Shown: piece after piece, positions 38,601-50,515 of the stretch
Position numbering within the stretch: the stretch's first letter is position 1
Layout of the letters: the number at the start of each line of letters is the position of its first letter
NCBI GenBank assembly: GCA_013396915.1
Contig: VWZL01002016.1
Coordinates: 1,217,327-1,281,326 of the forward strand
Direction of reading: 5' to 3'
Length of the DNA: 64,000 nt
Source of the DNA: Stercorarius parasiticus
Lineage: Eukaryota > Chordata > Aves > Charadriiformes > Stercorariidae
Position numbers and translations under genes: made by a program
The notes under the pieces: model-generated
What the model saw: only the letters and a program-made list of their open reading frames with translations
Databases searched by the model: none
Told to the model about the DNA's origin: nothing

Positions 38601-41600
38601 AAATAAAACTGACATTTTTGTCATACCAGTGTTTGCATTAAAACTCTCAGGAACATAATTTTCCTGGGCATCCACCTATTTTTATCCTTACAATTGTAAA
38701 AAAAAAAAAGACGTAGTCGCTTTATTAATATCAGGGAGGGGCAAACACAATTATGTTTCTGTGAAATCATGTCTAAATTCCAAAGTCAAAATTTGTACAA
38801 CCTTTCAGCATCTAATATAGGAAGCATTGTCCAAACCCAAAGAACAGAAAGCTTGCACAAATACTTGCCCTTGGCTTTCTGTATTTCTTCTTCTCTGGAA
38901 TAGGTGGATTTTCTTGCAAAGGAATTCATGGGCAGCACTGGGCATTAAGACTGTCCAGACCCACTGGCCAGAACTACACGATGGAGTTAAAAATGAAAAG
39001 CTAATATTGAGAGGTTCTTAGGAAACTGCCTTGGGGGATGAGGTGTTTCCAGGGGCTTGCAGGAGTGGTTGGGCACAGCCTGTGATGTTCAGAGTCTGTG
39101 TTAGGGAGAGAAGAGAGAGGGAAGGGTCCACAAATGCTGCCTGCTGTTGGACCAGAACAGGACAGTGGTTTGTCTGGGGTCTGTCCAGAAAGGCAGTCTC
39201 CTCCCAACTGCTCACACAGAAAATTAAGTTTCCCAAACGATGAGATATATGTATATGCACCTCTCTGACAGACAGGCACACACCATAAGGGGGTTTGATT
39301 CACCCCGTGTCTTGCTAGCCTCCACTGCTCATGTTTTCTAGGTCTTCTGTGTGAGAAGCTGGCCTGTGTGTGCTGAAATATGCCAACAATATTAAGCAGT
39401 AGCGAGGTCTTATGGTCATGCATATAGAATGTTTTCTGTTTTCTAAATTAGTGATTTCAAATCAGTAATTTCAGATGTTATTTTCAGTGCAAAAATAATG
39501 ATATGGCTGACTGGAATAAATACTGTATATTAACCTTTAATTTACTCCTGGCGTAATAGCTTTAACTAAGACACATAAAAGCAATCCAGCCCTGACTGCT
39601 ACTATAAGGAAAATGCTTTCTCCAATCTTACTAGCTCAAATGAATATTCAGAGAAACAAATGGGTGACTTTGGTTTCACCTTGACAGTGACAAAATTATT
39701 TTCCTGTTGTCTTGGAAATGTTTTCTCTTTCCAGAGTTAGAGCTAAAGCAAAATCTTTCCAAGCACAGAGACTTAAGAATAGTACATGTGTATTCTACAT
39801 GCACTGATGTGCATATACTGATCTGTATTTGGGATGTGGCACTGCACAGTATTTTAAATCATGTTGTGAATTACATGGTTTATAATATTACCACAAAAAT
39901 TATCTGAGGGGGGTTTGACTTTAAAGGTGTCTTTTATTTTTTTTTCTATCTAGCAGTTGAGAGAAGCTTGTTAACTTAAAAGGAGATGCTGCATCTCACT
40001 GAATCCAGCTTTATAAATATTTTAACAACATCATAGATGTTTTCCCTAGTGCTGCAGCACACGACGGTTTCAGCTTCTAAGCACATAAGTATAATTCTTT
40101 CAGCTTGGGAAGGGAGGTAAGAGAAAGAGAGTGAACACGTCTAGTGGTGAAAGGAGGGCAGGCGAGGCTCAGTCAGACGAGAAAGCAAATGGTTCTTTAA
40201 CAAGTGACCAGCTTGGCACTTCAGCTGATTTTGTATTCCTTTGTTTAAGTCCTGCTGGGGTGCTTTTTGGGATTCAATGCTAAGGCGCCTTAGTGGTCTA
40301 ATAATAATTAGTTATTAGTAGTATCTGCAAGTATGCTTCATCCAGAGTCATTTGTACAATCAACGGTAATTCCTATTGGAAAGAATTTAGTCCAGAGAAT
40401 CTTGCTTTCAAAGTAAGAAATTGCTGCTAGGTGCTCTTAATTTCCAACAAGGTGTTTAATCCAGCCTTCATGTACAATTCAGTGTGCTTTACAAACAAGA
40501 GAGAGAAAATTTATTAAGATATTATCAACTTCTGTGTAAACTGTGTTAAGGAAGCGTGCTGATCCAGCCCACAGCATGAGAAAAATGCTTATTTTGAGAC
40601 CGAATATTTTTATAGCCAAATGTAAAGGGTCACTTGCAGGGCTGCTATACAATGAGACAGAAATAAATTTTTATATGATAAATGTGGAGCTTTACAGAGG
40701 CAAATCCTTACATCCATTTTTGTGTAATACAGAGTTTCCCATTCACTGGTTCCAGGAATAGTAACCGTACCACCCCATGCCACAGTCCTTCCTTCTTCTG
40801 GTGAAGTCAGAGGCTTCCACTGACACAACACAAGCTCCACAAACCCCCAAGAGGTCTCTTTGGCTGCGTTTTCTGCCTATACAAATGAATGTGTTTCTGA
40901 AGCAGAACCTCTCTGATTTTCACTTCACTAATCTGTACCAACCATAAAACTATGCAAAGCTATAAAATCTGTGCTTTTTCACAGTTTTCAAAGGATTTAA
41001 GGTCACTCTGTTGTATTAAAATCTCATAGAACCCAAACCCATGGTTTTAACATTGCAAACTACAGAATGCATTGAGGACTCTTACCCCATATGACTGATA
41101 TTGTTACACTTTATCAATAAGAATCTGGTCTTACCAGTTATAGAAGTTCTTAAATATTAATAAAACACACTTTTCTCCTACTTTAGCCCAGGGAAAGCAA
41201 AGCTTTCACCGATGCACTATTGCAACATTCGTCCTTTAATACCATATGACTTGTGATAAATTATTGACTACATTTTTCTAAATAATGTATCCTCATCAGT
41301 TCAAAAAATTCAGTAAAGCATGGTAGAACCGTCTGCCACTAGTTGGTACCCTGAATGTGTGGTCTTGTACATTTAGAAAACAGAGCAGTGCTAGCATTGC
41401 ATTACATGTTTTTGGAGTAATGAACACAGTCCCATTGCAAAATACCTTAAGTCGCAAGAGACTGAATCCACACCAGGAGCAGGGCAGCCCACATCTAAGC
41501 CTTGGGCTTGCTGGATTATGAACTGGATAGCCTCATCGCCAGCCCTAACTCCAGCCACGTCCTGCTGTTCACCTGGATGGACCCTGGACTGGCCCCTTTA

Positions 41601-44261
41601 CCTCTTCTTGTCTAAGACTGTCAACAAGCCCTGTCACATCCATCATGTGGAACCTGCTTGGACCTGTGGGGCTGCGCCCAGGTCCTTGAGGGCACTGCCT
41701 GTGCTGTAGTCACCCTCAGTCCCTCAGCTCATCGCCCCATGCCAGAGTAGCTCTGCTCTTGCTACTGCCTCATCCAGCCTATACCAGATGACAGTTTGGA
41801 CAGGCACAGCTTGTCTATGGGAAAACAAGCGGTTGAGAGAACACCTGAATGCTCTCATGTTTTGAAGGTATTCAGCTTTGTCTTGCTGTCTGTTGCTTGC
41901 ATTTTACAAGAATGTGTAAGACTACAGTACAAGTTTCATACAACAAAACCTGTTTACAGGGACACTGCAATTGCCTACCATTACAGCTGTTTACAAAATG
42001 TAGACTGTTTTCCAGGCATGTCCTTCAAACTTTTTTTCCAACTCTCTGCTTCTCTTCACTCCTGAAAATGTTTTCTGCTCTGAAATTTTTTTACTAACTT
42101 GCTGGGACCAGATATGCAAGTATACAGCTAATTTACCAAAATGGTCTTCACTCTCAAGTTTTTCCATTAATAATCGAGATCATTCTTCAGCTATGCTGAT
42201 CAAAACAATATCCCTCTTCTTGTCTGCTGTGTTATTGCCACTGAAAAGGGACAGCTCCTAATCTAGGACAGTTTTCGCTATTTTCATCCTTTAATGTGTG
42301 GTGTTGTCGCATAAGTAGAAGCCCTTGAGGCTCAGTCTGATGCCTTTCACTTTTTTTATCTGAAGTGTGGCTGAACCAAACAGGATTCTTCAGTCTCAGA
42401 TCATCAGTTCCTTTGCTAGTAAAGGGTGCCTGCTTAGCCTGACATTATCTTAATAGCTTCTTTGTACCGTCTGTAATTCCTCTGATGGACATCACACAAT
42501 ACTCTTTGGCATGAGAAAACATTTTTCCCTTTTGGTCATTCCTGATAGACTTAATTGAGCTTTTCCACTCTCCCTTCTTTTGTGTTTATAGGGCATTCTC
42601 CTCCCTTTCGGAGCACCCTACCTACACGGCTAACCTTGTTTGTTCACATACAGAAAACACTTTTTCCTGGATGGACTCGCAGGTGTGAATATGATCACTG
42701 GACTCACGATGACACCTACACGTTTTGAGAAACTGTTTAGGTGCAGTGCAGGACCCCACTTTATGTGAGTTTCTCGCTGTTTTCTAGAAGGTTGTGCAAG
42801 TTTCAGCATGGCCAGTGTTGCCTTTTCTTTACAGTTTTGCCATTTTCTTCCTTCTGAGCTTCACCAAAACCAATAACATGCTGCATATTGTAGTCTCATG
42901 TGTTGTACTTCAGGATCTATTTCATATTTTTCTTGCTATCATAGTGGTTATTTCCTAGCACTATGCCTTTGCTATCTATTAGCAAGCTGTACAAGCCCCT
43001 TATAATTCTTTTATTTCAGTTTGAGAATATTCTGGTGCTGCATTGAAATGAAATATATGGATTTCTCTGTCCAGCACCCTAGCATTCAGTGTCACTGATG
43101 TTTGCAAACATCTATAAACCTTCTCTTTCTCCGGAATTTCTTATCAAATTACTGCATTTGGCCACTGGCCTCAGAATGTTTTCTTTTTCTAAAACACTAG
43201 CACTTGGTCACACTCCTTCAGTATAACACTTCTGCTTTTCAGAGTGGCAGGGGTTACATTGCAGCTGCCTCCACAAATCATCTGGAATCAAATTTTTCAC
43301 TGATCTAATAGCATAGTTGCAAAATGCAGCAGTAGAATGGATGTCACCTTTTGTGACAGTTGAGATGTTTTGTAATCATGTAATAATGAATATTCTATTG
43401 ACATATAACAACAGATGCTACAGGTACATGAAATATTAAAAAACTATTGCATCGATGTGCTACAAGTGTTATATGTGTTTCTGTGCATATGCGTGTGTTA
43501 CAGTACTGGGGTGTTATCTGTTTCTATAATTTATCCATAACTCTGATAGAGATTAACATGATAAATATTTGGTAGGATAGGGAGCACCAAACCAGAACAA
43601 AAAAATCCCAAACTAAAGACAATCAGTTCCTACAGGTGCAATAGGCAGCGTTAGGAAAGCAAGGCGTGACTGTAAGCTGCTTATTGCTCTGTGATCTATT
43701 TCCTCTAGTCTTTTATTCTCAACAAACTCTACTGTGCTCTAAAAGCTTGGCCATCCCTGGGCAACCTTGACACTGCCTGAGAAGGAGCACAGCTGTTGAT
43801 GCTGGACTCACACAGGCCTGCTGGGATAATCAGAATACAAGAAGCCTTGAAGGGATGGCTAGTATAATTCCTCGCCCTCTTTTCACCACTGGATAGGGAG
43901 TGAATATTTTCCTTCTAATCGTGCTGATCTTAATGATATCTGTACTGGACCTTGCATGCCTAAACACTTAGTGTTTCTGTCCTGCTGTTTGAGCTCTTGA
44001 AGCTTAGCCAGGCGCTCTTGTTCTCCAGCAGGGACTGTCACCTTTTAACTTTTACCCTTGGTAGCTCGGTCGTTCTCGTTTTGGAGTCACTTATTGTGGC
44101 TAAATTTGTTTCTTTGAAATAATCCCTCCTGGAAATTGGTGTTACAAATCTCACAATTGATCTTGACTCTGGTACGTCTCGAAAGCTAACTTTGTATTCT
44201 TCCAAAGTGACTGCTGCTGTATAGCCTTACTAAGAAGAGAAAAGTAAGGAGCAACATTAGA
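38601..44261. other. Gene-free stretch
   Basis: No gene is supportable. An A run lies at 38699-38710. A 140-codon frame on the minus strand (39423-39001) is the longest one outside CR1, but it has a low-complexity, Ser/Pro/Cys-rich translation and no motif. A GC-richer, pyrimidine-rich patch at about 41480-41800 has few CpG and may be an unrecognised interspersed repeat. Confidence 0.5.
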
Positions 44262-44400
44262 AAGATGGAATGGCTGTAATGGGTCAGACCAAAAATGCAT
44301 CCTGCTTTGTGACCTGTCTCTGTCAATGTCCAGAAGCAGGCGCCTAGGGAGGCAGATAAGAAGGGGCAAATATATTGCCTTAAATTCCTGAAATAATCTT
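44262..44400. repeat. Old interspersed repeat with a gggtcagaccaaa motif
   Basis: The stretch ggctgtaatgggtcagacca, followed at a distance by gacctgtctctgtcaatgtc, then aggcgcctagggaggcag and ataagaaggggcaaatat, follows the order of a medium-copy repeat widespread in bird and reptile genomes, probably the tail of an old LINE. I do not assign a family name. The right end is uncertain. Confidence 0.55.
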
Positions 44401-46149
44401 GCAGCACAGTGGATTATATGAGTTCAATAATCCTTACAGAATTTCTTTTCCATGATAACAGTCTTTTCGTGTTAAAGGTAATGAAAATTGGAAGAAATTA
44501 TCTAGGGCTATGGTGGTGCTTGAAAAACTAACTAACAAACAGATTTGACAAACCCTGAAAAACTCTCAACAGATTTGACAAACATGTTAGAAATTTCCTA
44601 GGTACAGCCTTGTGGCAGCTGTAGGGATAAATAATTTGTTGACGCCCATTTGTGGTTCCAAAGTAAACAAAAAAAAAAATTGAAATCATATCACTTGAGC
44701 CTTTAGTGATGAAATCTATTTCACCCAACCTTTTAGTTTCACAGTTAAATCTGAAGTAACTGAAGATTTCTATAGGAAAAGTGGAGATAAATAATCTTTG
44801 ACTTTTTTTTTAGGATGAGATGAACTGCTCCTGGAGAGAAGTTTTGTTTTTCTCTACTCACTACAGAGGGATCTGGAGTGATTTATGGTTAGACTGGACA
44901 CCTGATGTCAGATGCAGATCAATTTTCCCTAAAAGACAGGTCTTATCCAATCTATTGTCTCCTGTGTGTTAGTACTCAAGATTTTGCCAGCCATTTGACA
45001 TTTAGAAAGTTATGTGTAGCCACATTGTCTCACTGACTTCCTAATCTGTCCTTTAAAAGGGGTAGTAATGAACTTTATCTTCATATTCTTATTTTTATAC
45101 CCTCATCCCCCAAACACAGATTTAATTCTTGTTACCAACACTTTCCTGTTTACGCAAGGTTGCTCTGTTTTCCTGGAAATAAGAATTACAGGTGGTCTGA
45201 GCCTTTCCATGCTTCCTGCTGCTCTGTTCCAATATGTTGTTTTCTTTTCCTATTAATCACCCCCTCTTCCTTGCTGTGAGTGCTAGTAGACAGATCCCTT
45301 CACCTTTGTTTCATGCATTGTGCACTACCTAATTACATTAGAGGACTTGTGCTTTATAAATCTGAATTGTTTCTTTATTTATAAGAGCTATTAACAGAAG
45401 TGTAGAATTACCGGAAGAATCCTAGCCCTGCGCACACAGACTGGTGTCCTGACTCTTCCTCCAAACGCCTTTTCTGCAATTGGTGTTTCTTCACCCAAAT
45501 TTCAAGCATGCTGCTCATGTTCAACATTAACAAGATGCTTGTGCATACAGTTTGGATGCTGGCCTAGGTGTTGGGTGTAACAAGATAAGGAATCTTACAT
45601 CTGTTTTTGAAATATATTTATTGAAGCTCATAAAACTAGACTGATATCAAGATGGGGTTGATTAAGCCACCATAGCTGACTTGCACTAGAATATGAAATA
45701 GGGTGACAGTGCTACTTAGGTACAAACAATTCAACAGGGGCAGGGGAGCCTTTCTGCTTCAATGACTACTCTGCTTGTCATCATTACAAGAACTTGAGTT
45801 TGATCCTTGATTTTCATGGCTACAGACAAGTCAATTTATTTATTGCATTTGATACAACAGACAGTTAAATCAAAAAAAGAAGCAGATATTCTCTGCTTAT
45901 GTGATTTCTAAATCAGTGAACAGGAGACACCCATAACACTATAATGTACTTGAAAAGCTCAAAACTTTTCAGTGGCTCTATTTTGAGACAACTGAGATCT
46001 GAATAAGAAAATAAACATCAGTTATTACTTTGCAGCAAAGGTTTACTGCTACCTGAGGACTTGTTATGTTGAATACTTGGAAAGTTGAAATCACATAAGT
46101 TCTGTAATTTGAGTATAATCATATTTGGTTTATGTGGTTAAGAAAAGGG
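44401..46149. other. Gene-free stretch
   Basis: No gene is supportable. A 16-base word (aacagatttgacaaac) occurs twice with a 30-base period at about 44538-44583, overlapping a locally duplicated piece. The rest is unique-looking AT-rich DNA. Confidence 0.55.
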
Positions 46150-46999
46150 GTGAACACAAATCTGATGAAGCTCAGCAAGGGGAAAGGAAATGTCCTGAAT
46201 CTGGGAAGGAACAATTCCATCATTACCCTGACCTCTTCATGGTTCAATGAAGACCTCCACCTGGGGAAGGATAACTCCAGGCACCAGTATATGTGCTGGA
46301 CACTGACCATCTGGAAGGCATCTTTGCAGAAGAGGACCTGGCGTCCTGGCTTGAGCCAGCAACGCTCTCTTATGGCAAAGAAGGCCAATAGTATCCTGGG
46401 CTGCATTAGACAGAGTGCTGCCAGCAGGCTGAGGGAGGTGATCCTTCCCCTCTGCTCTGCACTGGTTGGGGCCACACCTGGAGGGCTGGGTCCAGCTCTC
46501 AGCTCCCCTGTACAAAGCAGACATGGACATACTGGAGAGACTCCAGTGAAGGGCCACAAAGATGATTAAGGGACTGAAGCATCTCTCATATGAGGAGACT
46601 CTGAGTGAGCTGTGACCAGTCAGCCTGGGGAAGAGAAGGCTCAGAGGGATCTCATCAACGCATATAAATAAATACCTGAAGGGAGGATATAAAGAGGACG
46701 GAGCCAGGCTCTTTTCAGTGGTGCCCCGTGACAGCACCAGAGGCAATCAGCACAAAATGAAATACAGGAAGTTCCCTCTGTACATCAGGAAACTCTTTTT
46801 CATTGTGAGGGTGATGAAGCACTGGCACATGTTTTCCCAGAGAGGTTGTGGAGTCTTCATCGCTGGAGATATTCAAAACAGACATCTAGACATAGTCCCA
46901 GGAAACCTGTTACGCTTGATCCTGCATTGAGCAGGTGGGGTGGAGTAGGGGGCTTGCAGAGGTCCCTTCCAAACCGTGATCAATCAGTTCTGTGATTTG
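46150..46999 (+). mobile_element. CR1 LINE fragment (copy A) with internal partial duplication
   Basis: The 3' part of CR1 lies on the plus strand: the ORF2 C-terminal end ([21 protein letters not shown] encoded from about 46375), a short 3' UTR with gaggtcccttccaaacc, and a decayed gttctgtgattt tail. The left part holds two versions of one segment: gatgaagctcagcaagggga with gaatctgggaaggaacaatt, then ttcatggttcaatgaag with cacctggggaaggataactc, a partial internal duplication. Disabling changes are a one-base insertion in ctggttggggccac (46462-46475) that shifts the frame, a TGA at 46613-46615 and a 4-base insertion in cgcatataaataaatacc (46660-46677). All three are shared with the copy at 59980. 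Compared with that copy, about 20 bases are missing near 46345. Confidence 0.93.
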
Positions 47000-48516
47000 G
47001 TCATTCAAACTGTTTCTACTTATGTACCTTTTAGATAAACCCCAAAGCCTGCTCATCCAAAGGATAACTGTCTTTGAAATACAGTATGAGTGGACACTGA
47101 TGCAACATCAACTTGGACGCCATGTCATCCTGCAATGCCAATCTAATGAACAGTCAAGTATTGTCCCTTCTTTAAAAAAAAAAAAATAAAAAAAAAAATT
47201 ACTGAAAATAACGATTTTTTACTTCAAAGTAGCTTCTTTATCCTGTACTGATTTACGTACCTTATTTTTGTTTTTCATGCAATAATTCTCTAGTGACTAA
47301 TACATAAAACAGCCTGGGGACAAGGACTTGAACTGGCTCTTCCCCCATCAAGAGGAGTAAGCTAACCTTTTGACTAAGGAGTTAGATGCTTTTGTGTTCT
47401 CTTTTTGGCCTCATAAATCTTGTATACTTCGCTGCACTGTGGCCCAGCTTTGGTTTTCCCAGTTTTTCCTAGCTGTTCTATGCCCCACTTACTAGAGAAA
47501 TTTTCCATGGAAGCAGCAGATCCGATGTAGAGACCTATAACTCAGACTTTATATCAACTGGGAAAATGCTTTAATTATTACACTATTTGTAAAAGATAAG
47601 GACTATCATCATTACCCAAATATCCTTTTCCAGCAGCTGAATTTTTAAAATGAATGAAGCATGGTCCATTGGGCATTTATTTAAATTCTGTACACTTCAG
47701 CTTGAATAAACTGTAATGCGTAACATTTAGCTCTGAATAGAAACCTACATTCCCACAGAATTTTTTTTTTTACTTGCTACTATGTTGTTTTTTAAAATAT
47801 TTTTCTTGCCCAGGTTAGAAGAAACATATTACTTTGGATTATAAAAATAAATATCCAGGCTTTTTATGTTGTTTGCTTAATTTTTACTTTTAGAATTGAA
47901 GGGTATAATTTTACTTTTGAAAGTATAAAACTGGCCTCTGTAAAAAGTTCAGTTTTGTTCTTTTTAAACGGACACATTTTTTTAAGCAAAGTGATATATG
48001 AAAAATATTAGTGCTGTAAATTTTGTGTTTTGCTCAAAAAGAAAAAAAGTGTTGGGATGAAAAGATTTACTCACTTTCAGTCAACATTTCTTTTTTCTTT
48101 AATTCATTTCAGTGTTAAAATATATCCCAAAATAAGAGTTAAAAGAGGACAAAAAGCATAAGCAAAACTTTGGTCTTCCCAAGTATTGGGAAACTGTCAT
48201 TTAAAAAAATGCAGACACCAAAAATAGCAAGACTTCAGAGGAAAAATAAGGACATTTAGGGAGCCCTACATGCTAAAATTTCTATCAAAATACCTTTCAG
48301 CTGCTGCCCACAGTTTCTTTCTGATGTGCTGAGATTTTCTGCATATGCAGCAATCTTTCCTCGGCAGTTGCGGAGTGAAGGGCATGTAGTGAATAGGAGT
48401 CAGTCCCTCTCAAATATCTCCTCAGCGGAGGCTTTCCTAATTCACAGGAGTCTCTAATTGAAATATCGCTGTTGATCACAATTACATATGACAATAATGG
48501 ACATCGTCTCCTGGCG
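47000..48516. other. Gene-free stretch with an A-rich run
   Basis: No gene is supportable. An A-rich run lies at 47174-47198 (A broken by one T), but the preceding bases match no retrocopy I recognise. The part 47760-48060 is strongly AT-rich. Confidence 0.55.
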
Positions 48517-48622
48517 TCTCAAAGCACTCATTCTTAATTTTATGCACAGGACAGTCTCATGAAAGTCAATGGGTCTGCTCATGTTTGTTACATTAAGCAC
48601 ATAACTCCACAGAATGGGTCCC
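48517..48622. mobile_element. Decayed palindromic MITE-like element
   Basis: The left arm, tctcaaagcactcattctta with ttatgcacaggacagtctca, is roughly the reverse complement of the right arm, caatgggtctgctcatgttt with acattaagcacataactcc. The centre reads tgaaagtcaatggg. This matches my memory of a common bird/reptile palindromic repeat with a ...gtgcttaa... arm and a tcaatggg centre, thought to be a non-autonomous DNA transposon. Both halves are present but mutated. No coding capacity is expected. Confidence 0.5.
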
Positions 48623-50330
48623 TAGTCAGCAGGTCTCCATACAGGGTTTTTTAGGTCAAATAGAGCATCTTAAAGCAGAAAACAGTTGGTGAATGTCAAA
48701 CCTGCTTGTTTCAATATGTGACTACCAGGTTTTCACCATTTCCAGTCCATAACTTGGAAGAGCAGTTGCATTCAATCATTGTCCCTGCATACAAGGTGGT
48801 GGTAGTACAAAGACATCGCACTCCAAATTGTTTCAGAATTTTCTTGGACTCCACGTGATACAGCTTCTGCCTCGCAGTAAAAGTGTGTTAGCACTTTTAG
48901 CCTTTAGGCAGATGAGAAGTTTCCTTCGAGCTATCTTGAAAAATAGTGCAAAAAATCTTGAAAGAGCAAGTGCTGTTAGATCAGTTCCACCAACATTTCC
49001 ACTGCCCTTATATGCTTAGCACAGGCAAGTATTTTTTTAACTCTCCATCTCTACCTTTTTCCCTCTCAGTTATTGAATTCCAGAAAGAAGTGCAAGACAT
49101 TAATATCTCAGCTGGAACAACCAAGACTGAATATTATTGAGTTTTCTTATTAAACGTGGCATTTTCATTAAAATCCCTTTCTTCCCCCTGAAAAACCATG
49201 ATGCTGTATTATCTGTTCTGATACAAGAGTGTTGCAGCATGTGCCTAGGAGGTAATACAGTTTAGGAAAACAATTAAATATGATGGCTGGCCAAAGGCAA
49301 TTTATACATTTGTTTCCTTGTTGGCAGGTTATATTTTTAGCAATGAGTTCTGCACCTGAAGCATCAGTGCATTGCTTTTGTAGTGACATAAGAGCGAGAA
49401 AGGCTGTTTTGCGTAATCCCATCTACAAGGATGGGTGAGTCTGTCAGGTATAACTGGAGTTAGTTTGTGTGAAATTCAATGGACTGTCATGTGAAAGTAT
49501 AAACCACCTCAGCAATAAGAACATGGAATAGTCAAAGTAAAGTGAACGACAAACTGCAAATTTGGTTTATGCTTTAGTGCAGAATTACAGATACCGTCTC
49601 TCTACAAATTCCTTGCCCATGTGAAAACTGTGTGCTCTGTGCAGACACAAGGGTTTTTTTTTAACCACGGATGCTTACTTTTAGCTTCCCTTCCTCTTTG
49701 GAATGTCTGTATATTGCAGAAAAAATAAATTTTCAATAAAATTAGTTTAATTTCCTTGTTTTCCCCTGGTCACTATCACCATTTCTCCTTTTTATGAGAA
49801 AGTCTTGTTTTCCCCTGGCCCCTGATGTGAGTAGTTTATGAGGAATCCCTTACTGGGGAAAACCTGTCCGTTGTGAGAGCTGGGGAGATGTTTCCAATGA
49901 CCTGCCTCCAACAGCTCTACTGTGAACTGTGCAATTGTGAATGATGCTTTTAGCCACTCTAATTTCTTCATAGACTGACTGAGATATAGTCATACAATGT
50001 GGAGCCATGGACAACTCTGTTGCCAGGGCTTCTTCTTCCCCTAGATCCCAGAACCGAACCCGTGATATGCATCGCTGTTGTGCAATGGTGTCCGATGGCC
50101 CAAAGCAGCAGACACAGCGTCTGCTCAAGAAATAATCTAACAATATCCTCCCAGACTTAACACAACAGTCATAGGACTTAAGCTAGTATGTATGCAGCCA
50201 GTTTGCATTGTGGACAAGGCTAGCTTGCAGTTTTCTGCAGTTAACTACACAGACAGACATTAAGCTTCAGATTCTTCCAATATTCAGATGTGTGCTTAAT
50301 TTTGACCTTTTATTTGTGTGAGCTGCCCTG
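48623..50330. other. Gene-free stretch
   Basis: No gene is supportable. On the minus strand a frame runs open for about 111 codons between stops (about 50182 to 49850), with a modest CpG excess at 50050-50125. It has no recognisable motif and no clear splice sites. It could be chance or an unannotated exon. Confidence 0.5.
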
Positions 50331-50515
50331 CTGGAATCAATGAGATTACTCTTGTACCACGAGATGTTAATGCTGGCAGGGTTAGTGCCTAAGACTGGCT
50401 CTATTTAGCAAAGCACTCAAGCCTGTGTCTGCCTTTCCCCATTCAACAAGTCCCATTAATGGCACTCAAGTGTGCGCCTAAGTGCTTTCTTAAGCCTGAG
50501 CTTGTATAATTGGGG
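50331..50515. mobile_element. Second decayed palindromic MITE-like element, with an extra half copy
   Basis: The arms tttagcaaagcactcaagcc (50404-50423) and cgcctaagtgctttcttaa (50475-50493) are imperfect inverted repeats around aagtcccattaatgg. They are of the same type as the element at 48517-48622. To the left, gaatcaatgagattactctt to about 50400 reads like an extra right half of the same element. The flanking sequence is unrelated, so this is an independent insertion and not a local duplication of the first. Confidence 0.5.

Noticed and set aside
39001..39423. 140-codon minus-strand frame as a possible gene
   Set aside because: No motif, no signal of splicing and a skewed Ser/Pro/Cys/His composition; an overlapping frame on the same strand (39281-39018) is equally open, as expected from a GC-richer patch.
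46237..46746. 169-codon minus-strand reading frame
   Set aside because: Antisense of CR1 copy A; its length follows from sharing the core with copy B.
47174..47198. A-rich run as the tail of a processed pseudogene
   Set aside because: The preceding few hundred bases contain no recognisable coding remnant, and no flanking duplication is visible.
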